A stretch of DNA of 64,000 nucleotides from Stenotrophomonas rhizophila. GTDB lineage: Bacteria > Pseudomonadota > Gammaproteobacteria > Xanthomonadales > Xanthomonadaceae. The DNA lies in assembly GCF_020857975.1 (NCBI RefSeq), contig NZ_JACWUO010000020.1, forward strand, positions 1 through 64,000, in the 5' to 3' direction. The notes under the pieces are model-generated. The model saw only the letters and a program-made list of their open reading frames with translations, had not been told where the DNA came from and made no database searches. Shown here in pieces: positions 1 to 8,785 of the stretch. A program made the position numbers and the translations under genes. The first letter of the stretch is position 1, and each line of letters opens with the position of its first letter.

Positions 1-169
1 TTCTTCACGTCCAATCTCCTTGTCATTGAGGATTGGACTCCAAACCGCTTCGCTACTCAATCTCGGGGGGACGTCGGGACGGGAACATGGTCCGGCAGTA
101 GACGCCTCCGGTGCAGCGCCAGAGACCGGCGTTACCGAGAGCCACCCCACCAAGTTGTTCGGAGTGCCC

Positions 170-1036
170 TTAGAGAAGTACCCCCTTCGCCAAGCCCGCA
201 GCAATCGACCCGCCCCAGGGCTTTGTTAAATGATCACGAACAGTGGTGAAGAGGTGCTCCACGACGTCGTCAAATATCTGATTCTTCACATACTCGGGCC
301 GCAACCTGACTTCCCTGTCAGAATTCTTCTGCTTTCTAAGAATATAGATCTGATCGATTTTTGTCTTCTTAAGATTTACCGACTCAGTCAACTTCAACCA
401 CTCTGCGACCACGATATACATCGCATTTGGATTTCTCAATTTCAACTCTTCGGCTGCCGTTGATACATCCTGCAGCATCGTCTTATCTAAATAGGTCTTG
501 CACTCAATTGCCACAGCAGGCAAATCCCACTTTTCAGGCTCGCTGGCAACAGCACCTTTCGTGACAAGACTCGCATTCACGCTGACACCGATTGCGAAGT
601 CGTGATCTTTCTTTTCGACAAAAGCATGGGGCTTCAACAGCATTTCCGAAAAACTGGGAGGCCTAAAAAATATATCCTTGAACGAATGCGACTTGCCAAC
701 CAGTGCATTCGGCGATATCGATTTAATCAAATCTGCGAAAAGGTAGTACATGAACTCCTCAAGTGCAGACGACTGCAGATTTGAGCGAGAGTCAAACGCC
801 TCCACAAATCGCCGTTCTTCGATGAAGTTTTTGTACTCATTCAAAAGCTCGACCCGCCTCTTCAGAGTGGCTTTATCCCCATCACTCGCAACCCCGATAG
901 GCCCATAAATAGCCTCATTATCCATGCGCCACTTATCGTAGACGGGCCTTATTTCAGCAAGCAGCGCCTTGCATTTAGGACTACTGTACTTATCTCCACC
1001 CTCTTTTTGCTGAAGATTGTTACCGTGGATATACAT
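170..1036 (-). CDS. Bpu10I-like type II restriction endonuclease
   Basis: This 288-residue protein is the restriction partner of the methyltransferase that starts 1.2 kb upstream in the same direction, with 9 nt between the genes. I recognise it as a Bpu10I-family (PF09549-like) endonuclease. The best visible active-site candidate is AIECK (E-x-K of a PD-(D/E)xK fold), followed by a helix LQDVSTAAEELK as in other nucleases of this fold. The ATG at 1036 has a purine-rich AGGGGGA just upstream. Codon use is AT-richer than in the genes to the right, which fits horizontal transfer. Bpu10I itself works as two different subunits that cut CCTNAGC. Only one nuclease gene is visible here, so a second could lie off the left edge. 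The methyltransferase pairing makes nuclease function likely; the exact family and specificity are inferred from residual similarity. Confidence 0.66.
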   Translation of the reverse strand: MYIHGNNLQQKEGGDKYSSPKCKALLAEIRPVYDKWRMDNEAIYGPIGVASDGDKATLKRRVELLNEYKNFIEERRFVEAFDSRSNLQSSALEEFMYYLFADLIKSISPNALVGKSHSFKDIFFRPPSFSEMLLKPHAFVEKKDHDFAIGVSVNASLVTKGAVASEPEKWDLPAVAIECKTYLDKTMLQDVSTAAEELKLRNPNAMYIVVAEWLKLTESVNLKKTKIDQIYILRKQKNSDREVRLRPEYVKNQIFDDVVEHLFTTVRDHLTKPWGGSIAAGLAKGVLL

Positions 1037-1045
1037 ATATTCCCC

Positions 1046-2239
1046 CTATATTTGATTCAAGATATTTCTAGCAACCGCCTCCGCCATCAAAGGCGGCACA
1101 GCATTTCCCACCTGATTATACTGACAGAGAAAAATGTCTTCTTTGCGGTCTTCTCTTCCCAGAAGCTTGTGGCTCACGACAGTCGGCTTTCCAAAAAATC
1201 GATACGTGTCGGGGAAGCTCTGTATTCTTGCGCCCTCTCGCGCAGTGAAGTTTCTATTCTGAAATGGATGCACAAAATTCGCATAAAATGAAGCTGGGAC
1301 AGTATTGCAGGGCGAGTGGGGAGGCATTCTTCTATTGTTTTGATCGTACGCAGTCGAATTTATCTCACTGGAATTTCTCCGCCGAGGCTTGAGATGATGA
1401 GGAACATCATTTACAGAGTCCCCCCATTTCATCGATGCAAAACGTTCAACCATACGCTTGCCGTGAGCCATCGCCTTGTGATTATAGATTCTCTCACTTC
1501 CGTCTCGCGCCCACTCCTGATAGGCATTCTCCGCGGGCAAAACGTAAGGCTGATCTTCGCCCCCTTCAGCGGCAGCCAAGACTGGAAGATCTGAGATCGC
1601 ATCCCAGAGATTAGGGCATAACTTTAGACCCTGCCCCGGAAGGGAAAAGAGCTGATTTTCGCTGACGCCAACGCAGTGAGTTGGAATTGGAAATGGATTA
1701 TCAAGCTCCCTCTTCGAAGCAACACAAAAAAGACGTCGCCGAATTTGAGGAACACCGTAATCAGTCGCAAGAAGAATGTTGGAGTAGAAATAGTACCCCA
1801 ACGCCTCCATAGTCTTCTTAATTACATCAATAACCAATTCCCCGGAAGAGGTCCTTGCCTTTACCAGGTTTGGAACATTCTCAATAATCATTACCGACGG
1901 ATCCAGAGCAGACCCGAGACGTACGAAATCCATAAATAGCGAATTTCTCGGATCTTTGGGATCCCCCCCATTTCTGTTGGCGATTGAAAAGCCCTGACAT
2001 GGCGGGCCACCGATAACCAAGTCAACCTTTTTCCCTTCCACCGCTTGAACCAGCTTTGATGCTTCGAGCGCGGTCACGTCCTCACAAAGCACCTTCGTAC
2101 CCGGATGATTATGCTCATAGGTATCGCAGGCCCATCGGTCCGATTCAACAGCAAGAGCAGCAGTTGCTCCAGCCATTTCAAAACCACAACTAAAACCTCC
2201 GGCTCCTGCAAAGAGATCTACAACCACCTTCTTATTCAT
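1046..2239 (-). CDS. DNA (cytosine-5-)-methyltransferase
   Basis: The enzyme transfers a methyl group from S-adenosylmethionine to C5 of cytosine and protects the host from the adjacent nuclease. All main C5-methyltransferase motifs are visible in order: FAGAGG (motif I, AdoMet), GGPPCQGFS with the catalytic Cys (IV), ENV (VI), QIRRRLF (VIII), then the variable target-recognition region, REGARIQSFPD (IX) and NQVGNAVPP (X). At 397 residues it is a normal size for a type II enzyme. The start at 2239 has AGAAGG six bases upstream. It is the first gene of a two-gene leftward operon, so methylase is made before nuclease. Base composition is lower in GC than the flanking chromosome. It could in principle be a solitary Dcm-type enzyme, but the tight linkage to the nuclease argues against that. 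Confidence 0.95.
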   Translation of the reverse strand: MNKKVVVDLFAGAGGFSCGFEMAGATAALAVESDRWACDTYEHNHPGTKVLCEDVTALEASKLVQAVEGKKVDLVIGGPPCQGFSIANRNGGDPKDPRNSLFMDFVRLGSALDPSVMIIENVPNLVKARTSSGELVIDVIKKTMEALGYYFYSNILLATDYGVPQIRRRLFCVASKRELDNPFPIPTHCVGVSENQLFSLPGQGLKLCPNLWDAISDLPVLAAAEGGEDQPYVLPAENAYQEWARDGSERIYNHKAMAHGKRMVERFASMKWGDSVNDVPHHLKPRRRNSSEINSTAYDQNNRRMPPHSPCNTVPASFYANFVHPFQNRNFTAREGARIQSFPDTYRFFGKPTVVSHKLLGREDRKEDIFLCQYNQVGNAVPPLMAEAVARNILNQI

Positions 2240-2440
2240 TTAAAACCTTCTGTATTGCAAAGCAAGCTTCCGGCTGCCAGTCCAACTAGAACGCCAAAGT
2301 TGATGTCGCTTCTCACGCAGAGGACGGCGTAGAGGCCGAGAGTATCCTCTGGCCAGGTTCGATTTCAATCCACACCCCCAGACATGAAAGGACGCACCTC
2401 ATCTAGTCGGCATGTAGCGTTGCGCCCGAAGACCCATGGA

Positions 2441-2474
2441 AATAGAAAGGGGGCTTGGCATAACCAAGCCCCCC
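2441..2474 (-). terminator. Rho-independent terminator of aceE
   Basis: The arms GGGGGCTTGG (2449-2458) and CCAAGCCCCC (2464-2473) form a perfect 10-bp stem with a 5-nt loop. The A-rich stretch 2441-2448 becomes a U-rich tail on the minus strand, so it terminates the leftward aceE transcript and insulates the restriction-modification island. Confidence 0.88.
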
Positions 2475-2526
2475 GACTATAGACTCAAGACTCTCCACTG
2501 CTATCGACCATCACCGGCGATGGTGA

Positions 2527-5214
2527 TCAAACCCCAACCGGATTAGCCTTCTCAGGATCAATCTTGTACTGCTTGATCGCCCTGGCCACATCCTTACCCG
2601 TCATCTTCCCTTCCTTGGCCAGTGCCGCGATCGCGGCATGCGCGATGTAGTACCGGTCCACCTCGAAGAAGCGACGCAGGTTGGCGCGGGTGTCCGAGCG
2701 GCCGAAGCCGTCGGTGCCGAGCACGGTGTAGCCCATCGGCACGAACGCGCGGATCTGGTCGGCATAGGCACGCACGTAGTCGGTGGCGGCAATGGCCGGG
2801 CCCTGGCGGCCTTCCAGCAGTTCGGTCACGTAGGCCTTGCGCTGTTCGCCTTCCGGGTGGAAGCGGTTGTAACGCTCGGCATCGAAACCGTCGCGGCGCA
2901 GTTCGTTGAAGCTGGGGCAGCTCCAGATGTCGGCGGTGACGCCGAAATCCTTCTCCAGCAGCGCGGCCGCTTCGATGGCCTCGCGCAGGATGGTGCCCGA
3001 GCCCAGCAGCTGCACGCGCAGTTCGCCCTTCTTGGGCTTGCCGGCGTCGGTGAGCAGGTACATGCCCTTGACGATGCCTTCGGCCGCCCCTTCGGGCATT
3101 TCCGGGTGGGTGTAGTTTTCGTTCATCAGGGTGATGTAGTAGTACTCATCAATCTGATCTTCCATCATCGCCTTGGTGCCGTGCTGCAGGATCACGGTCA
3201 CTTCGAAGCCGAAGGTGGGGTCGTAGCTGCGCACGTTGGGAATGCCGCCGGCAGCCAGATGGCTGTGGCCATCTTCATGCTGCAGGCCTTCGCCGTTGAG
3301 CGTGGTGCGGCCGGCGGTGCCGCCGAGCAGGAAGCCGCGGGTACGCATGTCGGCGGCCTGCCAGGCGATGTCGCCCACGCGCTGGAAGCCGAACATGGAG
3401 TAGTAGATGTAGAACGGCAGCATCGGCACGTTGCTGACCGAGTAGCTGGTGCCGGCGGCCATCCACGAGCTGATCGCGCCCGGCTCGCTGATGCCCTGCT
3501 GCAGCACCTGGCCGCTCTGGTCTTCGCGGTAGAACATCAGCTGGTCGGCGTCGACCGGCTTGTACTTCTGGCCGAACGGCGCGTAGATGCCGATCTGGCG
3601 GAACAGGCCTTCCATGCCGAAGGTGCGGGCTTCGTCGGCCACGATCGGCACGATGTGCGGGCCCAGTTCCTTGTCGCGCAGGGTGATGTTGAGGCTCTGC
3701 ACGAAGGCCATGGTGGTGGAGTAGCTGCGCTCGCCGCTGCTCTTGAGCAGGCGCTCGTAGGTTTCCAGCTTCGGTGCGTTGAAGCTCTTGGTGGCCTTGC
3801 GGCGGCGCTGCGGCAGGTAACCGCCCAGGGCCGCGCGGCGTTCCTGCAGGTACTGCACTTCCGGCGAATCCGGGCCGGGGTGGTAGAACGGCACCTGGCC
3901 GTCGGCCAGCTGCGCGTCGGTGACCGGGATGTTGAAACGGTCGCGGAAATGCTTGACCGCTTCGTCGTCCAGCTTCTTGGTCTGGTGGGTGGGATTGAGC
4001 GCCTCGCCGGCGCTGCCCATGCCGTAGCCCTTGACCGTCTTGGCCAGGATCACGGTGGGCATGCCCTTGGTGTTCACGGCCTGGTGGTAGGCGGCATAGA
4101 CCTTGTGCGGGTCGTGGCCACCACGGTTGAGGCGCCAGATGTCATCGTCGCTCAGGCCGGCCACCATGGCGGCGGTTTCCGGGTACTTGCCGAAGAAATG
4201 CTCGCGCGTGTAGGCGCCGCCGAAGGCCTTGCAGTTCTGGTATTCGCCGTCGACGGTTTCCATCATCAGCTTGCGCAGGACGCCGTTGGTGTCCTTGGCC
4301 AGCAGGGCATCCCAGTAACCGCCCCACAGCAGCTTGATCACGTTCCAGCCGCCGCCACGGAACACGCCTTCCAGTTCCTGGATGATCTTGCCGTTGCCGC
4401 GCACCGGGCCGTCCAGGCGCTGCAGGTTGCAGTTGACCACGAAGATCAGGTTGTCCAGGCCTTCGCGGCCGGCCAGGGCGATGGCGCCGAGGGTTTCGGG
4501 CTCATCGCTTTCGCCGTCACCGATGAAGCACCACACCTTGCGGTCGCTCTTTTCGATCAGGCCGCGGTTTTCCAGGTAGCGCAGGAACTGCGCCTGGTAG
4601 ATGGCGGCCAGCGGGCCCAGGCCCATCGACACGGTGGGGGTCTGCCAGTAATCGGGCATCAGCCACGGGTGCGGGTAGCTGGACAGGCCGCCACCGTCGA
4701 CTTCCATGCGGAACTTGTCCAGCTGCTGTTCGTCGATGCGGCCTTCCAGGAACGAACGCGCATAGATGCCCGGGGCGCTGTGGCCCTGGATGAACAGCAA
4801 ATCGCCGGGATGGTTGTCGCTGGGCGCGCGCCAGAAGTGGTTGAAGCCCACGTCGTACAGGGTGGCGCCGGAGGCGAAGCTGGCGATGTGGCCGCCCAGG
4901 TCGCCCGGCTTGCGGTTGGCGCGGACCACGGTGGCCATCGCGTTCCAGCGGATGATGGAACGAATGCGCCATTCCAGTTCGGCGTTGCCCGGGCTCTTGG
5001 CCTCCAGGGTCGGCGCGATGGTGTTGACGTACTCGGTGGTGGGAGAGAACGGCAGGTAGGCGCCCGAGCGACGGGTCAGTTCCACCATGCCTTCCAACAG
5101 TTGATGCGCGCGCTCAGGGCCCTCGACATCAATAACGGCCTTCAGCGACTCGATCCATTCCTGGGTTTCCACAGGATTCGGGTCGTTGTTCAGCACCTCG
5201 TTCAACCAGTTCAT
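2527..5214 (-). CDS. aceE: Pyruvate dehydrogenase E1 component, homodimeric type
   Basis: The thiamine-diphosphate E1 subunit of the pyruvate dehydrogenase complex decarboxylates pyruvate and acetylates the lipoyl groups of E2 in the cytoplasm. The 895-residue product matches the length of the proteobacterial homodimeric E1 (887 in E. coli) and is colinear with it, including the N-terminal DPNPVETQEWIES region. The ThDP/Mg motif GDGESDEPETLG continues about 20 residues later into an NCN in place of the classic NN. The start at 5214 is preferred because GGGAG lies six bases upstream; the longer reading from 5238 would place that site inside the gene. No E2 or E3 gene is adjacent, so aceE stands alone here. 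The gene ends in a strong terminator. Confidence 0.97.
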   Translation of the reverse strand: MNWLNEVLNNDPNPVETQEWIESLKAVIDVEGPERAHQLLEGMVELTRRSGAYLPFSPTTEYVNTIAPTLEAKSPGNAELEWRIRSIIRWNAMATVVRANRKPGDLGGHIASFASGATLYDVGFNHFWRAPSDNHPGDLLFIQGHSAPGIYARSFLEGRIDEQQLDKFRMEVDGGGLSSYPHPWLMPDYWQTPTVSMGLGPLAAIYQAQFLRYLENRGLIEKSDRKVWCFIGDGESDEPETLGAIALAGREGLDNLIFVVNCNLQRLDGPVRGNGKIIQELEGVFRGGGWNVIKLLWGGYWDALLAKDTNGVLRKLMMETVDGEYQNCKAFGGAYTREHFFGKYPETAAMVAGLSDDDIWRLNRGGHDPHKVYAAYHQAVNTKGMPTVILAKTVKGYGMGSAGEALNPTHQTKKLDDEAVKHFRDRFNIPVTDAQLADGQVPFYHPGPDSPEVQYLQERRAALGGYLPQRRRKATKSFNAPKLETYERLLKSSGERSYSTTMAFVQSLNITLRDKELGPHIVPIVADEARTFGMEGLFRQIGIYAPFGQKYKPVDADQLMFYREDQSGQVLQQGISEPGAISSWMAAGTSYSVSNVPMLPFYIYYSMFGFQRVGDIAWQAADMRTRGFLLGGTAGRTTLNGEGLQHEDGHSHLAAGGIPNVRSYDPTFGFEVTVILQHGTKAMMEDQIDEYYYITLMNENYTHPEMPEGAAEGIVKGMYLLTDAGKPKKGELRVQLLGSGTILREAIEAAALLEKDFGVTADIWSCPSFNELRRDGFDAERYNRFHPEGEQRKAYVTELLEGRQGPAIAATDYVRAYADQIRAFVPMGYTVLGTDGFGRSDTRANLRRFFEVDRYYIAHAAIAALAKEGKMTGKDVARAIKQYKIDPEKANPVGV

Positions 5215-5256
5215 TTGCGCTCCCATGACCGCACGCACGCGCGCGACTGTTTTAGA

Positions 5257-5284
5257 TTTCTAGCCGCAAAGTGTAGCGCACCAA
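5257..5284 (-). promoter_or_regulatory. Candidate aceE promoter in the 460-bp aceE/padR gap
   Basis: Read leftward, TTGGTG (5279-5284) and TAGAAA (5257-5262) are 16 bp apart and lie about 45 bp upstream of the aceE start. This is a reasonable sigma-70 match in otherwise GC-rich DNA. The rest of the 5215-5674 gap shows no gene; its far end holds the PadR operators. Confidence 0.45.
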
Positions 5285-5637
5285 CGGGTTTGCTTACTTG
5301 GCTACGGTTGCGTATGGAACCATCGCGCGGTGTCCGCCGGGACAGCGCGCGACAGCGACAGGGCGCTGTGTGCGGTTCCACGGCGCGCGCCAGCATCGCG
5401 CGCGGCGATGACATGGGCAGGTCAGCGGGACAGTGCGGCGTGGGCCGACGCGGTGCTGACGGGCCCGGGTGCCGTAATGACGGGGCCTGCGGCGGTGGGT
5501 GCGCGCGAGCGACGAGGTTCCACGCGCGCGGTCCGGGCTAGGGATTGTTCCACCACGGGCACGCACCATCGCGGCGAACGGTCAGCTGAACGCTTCCCTG
5601 CCGGGCATGTGCGGGGGCTGGTGGCGCGGGTAGTTTT

Positions 5638-5674
5638 CGATATATCGTTCCGCAATCGCATTCGATATATCGAA
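5638..5674 (+). promoter_or_regulatory. Twin PadR-type operators
   Basis: Two copies of the same palindrome sit directly before the padR gene: CGATATATCG at 5638-5647 and the longer TTCGATATATCGAA at 5661-5674. Their centres are 25 bp apart. The second ends immediately before the ATG at 5675. Their position and symmetry suggest autoregulation by the PadR product, probably together with control of the flavoreductase gene downstream. That a PadR protein binds them is inference. Confidence 0.7.
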
Positions 5675-6178
5675 ATGACCACCCCGCGCGACCTCGACCG
5701 CCCTGCCCGCCCGCTCACCACCCGGCCGCTCAGCCGTGGCGACCTGCGCCTGCTGGTGCTGTCGCTGCTGTCCGAGCAGCCGCGCCACGGCTACGAGCTG
5801 ATCCAGCTGATCAGCGAGATGTTCGTGCGGGTCTATACGCCCAGCGCGGGCTCGATCTACCCGGTGCTGGCGCAGTTCGAGGCGGCCGGCTGGGTGGACG
5901 CGGTGGAGGACGGCGGGCGCAAGCGCTACCGGTTGAGCGCGCTGGGCCAGGCCGAGCTGGCCGCGCAGCGCGAGGCCGTGGATGCCGCCCTGCGCCGGGT
6001 GCGCGACAGCGCGCGCACGATCACCAAGGCCAACCTGCCGCCGGGCGTGCGCGAGGCGTTGCGCGAGGTCAAGCATGCGCTGGCGTCGTGCCACGGGCGC
6101 TGGCAGGACGACAGCGCCGCCAGCGCGGCGCAGGCGCTGCGCGAGGCGGCCGCGCGGATCCGCGCACACGGGCGTTGA
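5675..6178 (+). CDS. PadR-family transcriptional regulator, YqjI-like
   Basis: This is a winged-helix repressor of 167 residues. The HTH lies in RGDLRLLVLSLL through HGYELIQLI, followed by the typical GSIYPVLAQFEAAGW and the wing GGRKRYRLS; the C-terminal third is a predicted dimerisation helix. In E. coli the PadR protein YqjI represses the neighbouring ferric reductase gene yqjH in response to metal. The gene 105 bp downstream here is a YqjH-type protein, so a metal-responsive role is likely. It lacks the His-rich N-terminal extension of E. coli YqjI. The ATG at 5675 is preferred because the twin palindromes end just before it. No Shine-Dalgarno sequence is visible there, so leaderless translation is possible. 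Confidence 0.88.
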   Translation: MTTPRDLDRPARPLTTRPLSRGDLRLLVLSLLSEQPRHGYELIQLISEMFVRVYTPSAGSIYPVLAQFEAAGWVDAVEDGGRKRYRLSALGQAELAAQREAVDAALRRVRDSARTITKANLPPGVREALREVKHALASCHGRWQDDSAASAAQALREAAARIRAHGR

Positions 6179-6283
6179 GCATGCGCTGCGCCCTTGTTTT
6201 GAATTGTTCGACCCAGCCAGCCTTGGCCAGCCAGGTCCTTCCCCCTACGCCGCGCTGCGGCGCACTGCATACAGGCATTCCCC

Positions 6284-7081
6284 ATGGCTTTGCATGAAAA
6301 CAAACTGCTGCGTCATACCGTGACCTTCCGCCCGCTGCAGGTGCTGCGCACCGAGGAGATCAGCCCGTGCATGCGCCGGGTGATCGTGGGCGGGCCGGCG
6401 CTGGAGGGCTTTATGTCGCCCTCGCCGGACGACCACGTCAAGCTGTTCTTCCCCAATGCGGACGGCCAGTTCGTGCTGCCGACGCTGACCGCCGAAGGCC
6501 CGCGTTACCCCGAAGGCCAGGCACCGTCGCCGGCACGCGACTACACCCCGCGCTGGTGGAACCTGGACACCGGGGAGCTGGCGCTGGATTTCGTCATGCA
6601 CGGCCATGGCGTGGCGTCCAGCTGGGCGGCCAATGCCCAGCCGGGCGATGCCATCGCGGTGGGCGGCCCGCGCGGCTCGCATATGACCGCAGCCGATTTC
6701 GATACCTATGTGCTGATCGGCGATGAGACCGCGCTGCCGGCGATCGGCCGCTGGCTGGAGACGCTGCCGGCCGGTGCCCAGGCCGAGGTGTATATCGAGA
6801 TTCCCGAAGCCGGCGACCGCCAGGCGCTGCCCGAGGATGACCGCATCCGGGTGTCGTGGCTGGAGCGCAACGGCTTCGATGCGGCCAGCAGCACGCTGCT
6901 GGAGGACGTGCTGACCGATTTCGAGGCGCCCGACGGCGATACCTTCTACTGGATCGCCACCGAATCGCGGCGGGCGCGGATGATGCGCAAGTACATCGAA
7001 GGCCACCTGGGCGTGCCCAAGGACTGGATCCGCTCGACCGGCTACTGGAAGGCCCACGCCGACGAGCACGACGGTGACTGA
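6284..7081 (+). CDS. Siderophore-interacting FAD/NAD(P)H ferric reductase, YqjH-like
   Basis: This cytoplasmic flavoreductase of 265 residues belongs to the SIP family, which reduces ferric siderophores to release iron. The N-terminal FAD domain contains RDYTPRWWN, the RxYT flavin motif, and a GGPRGS phosphate-binding loop. The C-terminal NAD(P)H domain contains IGDETALPAIGRWLE and ends in the family-typical GYWKAHADEHDGD. It follows the PadR gene on the same strand, an arrangement that mirrors E. coli yqjI/yqjH although the order and strand differ. It may be co-transcribed with padR or have its own promoter in the 105-bp gap. Confidence 0.92.
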   Translation: MALHENKLLRHTVTFRPLQVLRTEEISPCMRRVIVGGPALEGFMSPSPDDHVKLFFPNADGQFVLPTLTAEGPRYPEGQAPSPARDYTPRWWNLDTGELALDFVMHGHGVASSWAANAQPGDAIAVGGPRGSHMTAADFDTYVLIGDETALPAIGRWLETLPAGAQAEVYIEIPEAGDRQALPEDDRIRVSWLERNGFDAASSTLLEDVLTDFEAPDGDTFYWIATESRRARMMRKYIEGHLGVPKDWIRSTGYWKAHADEHDGD

Positions 7082-7104
7082 GTAGGAGTAACGACTGGAG
7101 GCAA

Positions 7105-7123
7105 GCCCCCTGAGTCAGGGGGC
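7105..7123. repeat. 19-bp perfect odd palindrome after the flavoreductase
   Basis: GCCCCCTGA-G-TCAGGGGGC lies 23 bp after the flavoreductase stop. It could form a 3'-end hairpin, but no T tract follows, so intrinsic termination is doubtful. Confidence 0.5.
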
Positions 7124-7253
7124 GGCAGCGCAGCGGCGGGGTGTGGGTGGTGGTAAGAGGGGCCCGCGGTTTGCGCAGCAAAGCGTGGGGCGTCAGCGCG
7201 CATGCGATGGCACGCACCCATGCGATAATCTCGTTTTGTGCCGGTGCCTTTCC

Positions 7254-7691
7254 ATGCAAGCAGTCTCTTCTTCGGCACTGACCGACCTGATCGACCGCGC
7301 CGGGCGCGGCGATGCCGCCCTGGATGCGGTGTTGGTCGCGCTGGCGCCGTCGGTGGCGGGCAATATCGCGCCGCTGCGCGCGGCGCTGGTGCCGCTGGCG
7401 CAGGCGCAGATCGCGCTGGCCCAGGCCACGGCCGATATCGGCCTGGTGGCCGATGAACTGCGCCGTTACCAGAAGTACGCGATGCCGGGTAAGCCGAGCC
7501 TGCAGATCGTGCAGCTGCGCAAGCAGCAGGCGTCGGTGAAGCAGGCTGCGTTGATCGCCCGCCAGGGCTTTGCCCAGGCCACCCACGCGTTTTTGCGCGA
7601 CAGCGGCTTGAGCGCGCCGGCGCGGCGGGTGCCGACCGATTTCACCACCGCGTGGCTGGCGAAGGTGGCAGCGGCGATGGCTGCGGGCTGA
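7254..7691 (+). CDS. Uncharacterised small helical protein
   Basis: I do not recognise this 145-residue protein. It has no signal peptide or membrane segment and is almost entirely predicted helix, rich in Ala, Leu and Gln. A central basic patch RRYQKYAMPGKPSLQIVQLRK suggests nucleic-acid or protein contact, without proof. The ATG at 7254 was chosen because upstream codons of the same frame look non-coding; GGTGCC is the only weak ribosome-site candidate. It is followed directly by a SMAG repeat array and has no obvious operon partner. Confidence 0.62.
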   Translation: MQAVSSSALTDLIDRAGRGDAALDAVLVALAPSVAGNIAPLRAALVPLAQAQIALAQATADIGLVADELRRYQKYAMPGKPSLQIVQLRKQQASVKQAALIARQGFAQATHAFLRDSGLSAPARRVPTDFTTAWLAKVAAAMAAG

Positions 7692-7735
7692 GACGCGTCT
7701 GGGTGACGCGGTATTCCGCCGGACGACCAAAGCGG

Positions 7736-7929
7736 GTAGTGCCGGCCGCTGGCCGGCTCCTGGGCGAACCGGCATCGTGAGGAGCCGGCCAGCGGCCGGC
7801 ACTACCGGGTGGGGATCTTGGGGAGCCGGCCGGCGGCCGGCACTACCAGATTGGGATCGCGAGGAGCTGGCCGGCGGCCGGCATTATCGGGTTGGGGATT
7901 GCGAGGAGCCGGTCGGCGGCCGGCATTAC
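7736..7929. repeat. SMAG/REP array of five palindromic units
   Basis: The units are 25 bp long. One is in forward orientation (7736-7760, starting GTAGTGCCGGCC). Four are reversed: 7781-7805, 7822-7846, 7863-7887 and 7905-7929, with a 41-42 bp period. Each forms a GC-rich hairpin (GCCGGCC/GGCCGGC) flanked by GTAG or CTAC, degenerating to TTAT in the fourth and TTAC in the fifth. These are the hallmarks of Stenotrophomonas GTAG REP elements. Confidence 0.9.
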
Positions 7930-8747
7930 CGATCGGGGGTTGCCGGGACGGCTGCTGACGGCGGGCGCTGCCAGCCATAGTGCCTGGCCAGGGCGATCTC
8001 CAGCAGCACCAGGGCCATGACGATCAGCAGCGGCAGCAGCAGGCCGAGGTAGATGCCGGGCATCATGCTGGTGAGCTGGGCCTTGAGCAGGCGGATGGCG
8101 CCCTTGGTGTGCAGCAACTCGTTCATGCGCATGCCCAGCGCTTGGCGGAAGACCTGCTTGTCCACGCCGCTGTAGCCGGCCACTTCCTTCGACAAACTGT
8201 CTTCCACCCATTGCGACATCAGCGCGCTGCGCACGTGTTCGATCCCCTTGCGGGTCCAGCGCGTGAACGCGCCCTGGCCCTGCAGGTAGGTGGCACCGGG
8301 CAGCGGGTGTTCGGCCAGGTAGGTGTCCACTACCTGGGTGGTCACCTCGTGCACGCTGGCGTCGCTGCGCAGCAGCGTGGCCAGGGCCGGGTCGTCCAGG
8401 CTGTCTTCAACATCCACCATCCACCCGGCGACCAGGGTCTGCAGGTGCGGCTGGAAGTGGTCGATCTGTTTGTACAGCGCGCGCTGCGCGCCGGCGGCAA
8501 AGCCGAGCTGCAGGCCGGTGAAGGCGAACAGCAGCGGCAGCACGAGCGCGTAGGTGGCGATGCCCGCATGGTGCCAGCGGTTGCGCCGGGCCAGCCAGCC
8601 GCGGCGGCGCAGGGCGTACCAGCAGGCGATGCCGGCCAGCAGGCCGGCCAGGGTGCCCAGGATGCTGCCGCCGACCAGGTCGAGCAGGCTCAGGCCGGTC
8701 CAGAATTCCTTCATCCAGAACTGTGCTTCTTGCACGGGGTGCTCCAT
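7926..8747 (-). CDS. Uncharacterised inner-membrane protein with a large soluble loop
   Basis: I do not assign this 273-residue protein to a named family. A TM segment lies near residues 20-42 (LVGGSILGTLAGLLAGIACW), a second near 60-80 (YALVLPLLFAFTGLQLGF), and a third near the C terminus (PGIYLGLLLPLLIVMALVLL). Between the second and third is a soluble domain of about 140 residues. The topology resembles a sensor or envelope-stress anchor, without a recognisable output domain. The ATG at 8747 gives a short cytoplasmic N terminus; the longer frame runs through a SMAG repeat. The stop codon (7926-7928) lies inside the last unit of the neighbouring REP array, so that insertion may have redefined the C terminus. 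Confidence 0.8.
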   Translation of the reverse strand: MEHPVQEAQFWMKEFWTGLSLLDLVGGSILGTLAGLLAGIACWYALRRRGWLARRNRWHHAGIATYALVLPLLFAFTGLQLGFAAGAQRALYKQIDHFQPHLQTLVAGWMVDVEDSLDDPALATLLRSDASVHEVTTQVVDTYLAEHPLPGATYLQGQGAFTRWTRKGIEHVRSALMSQWVEDSLSKEVAGYSGVDKQVFRQALGMRMNELLHTKGAIRLLKAQLTSMMPGIYLGLLLPLLIVMALVLLEIALARHYGWQRPPSAAVPATPDR

Positions 8748-8785
8748 TGCGCGAAGCGGGGAGTTTACGGGATGGGGATGCGCGG

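Noticed and set aside
2638..5541. Long plus-strand open frame (967 codons) opposite aceE
   Set aside because: It is the antisense shadow of aceE in high-GC DNA; composition is rich in Val, Gly, His and Gln without domain similarity.
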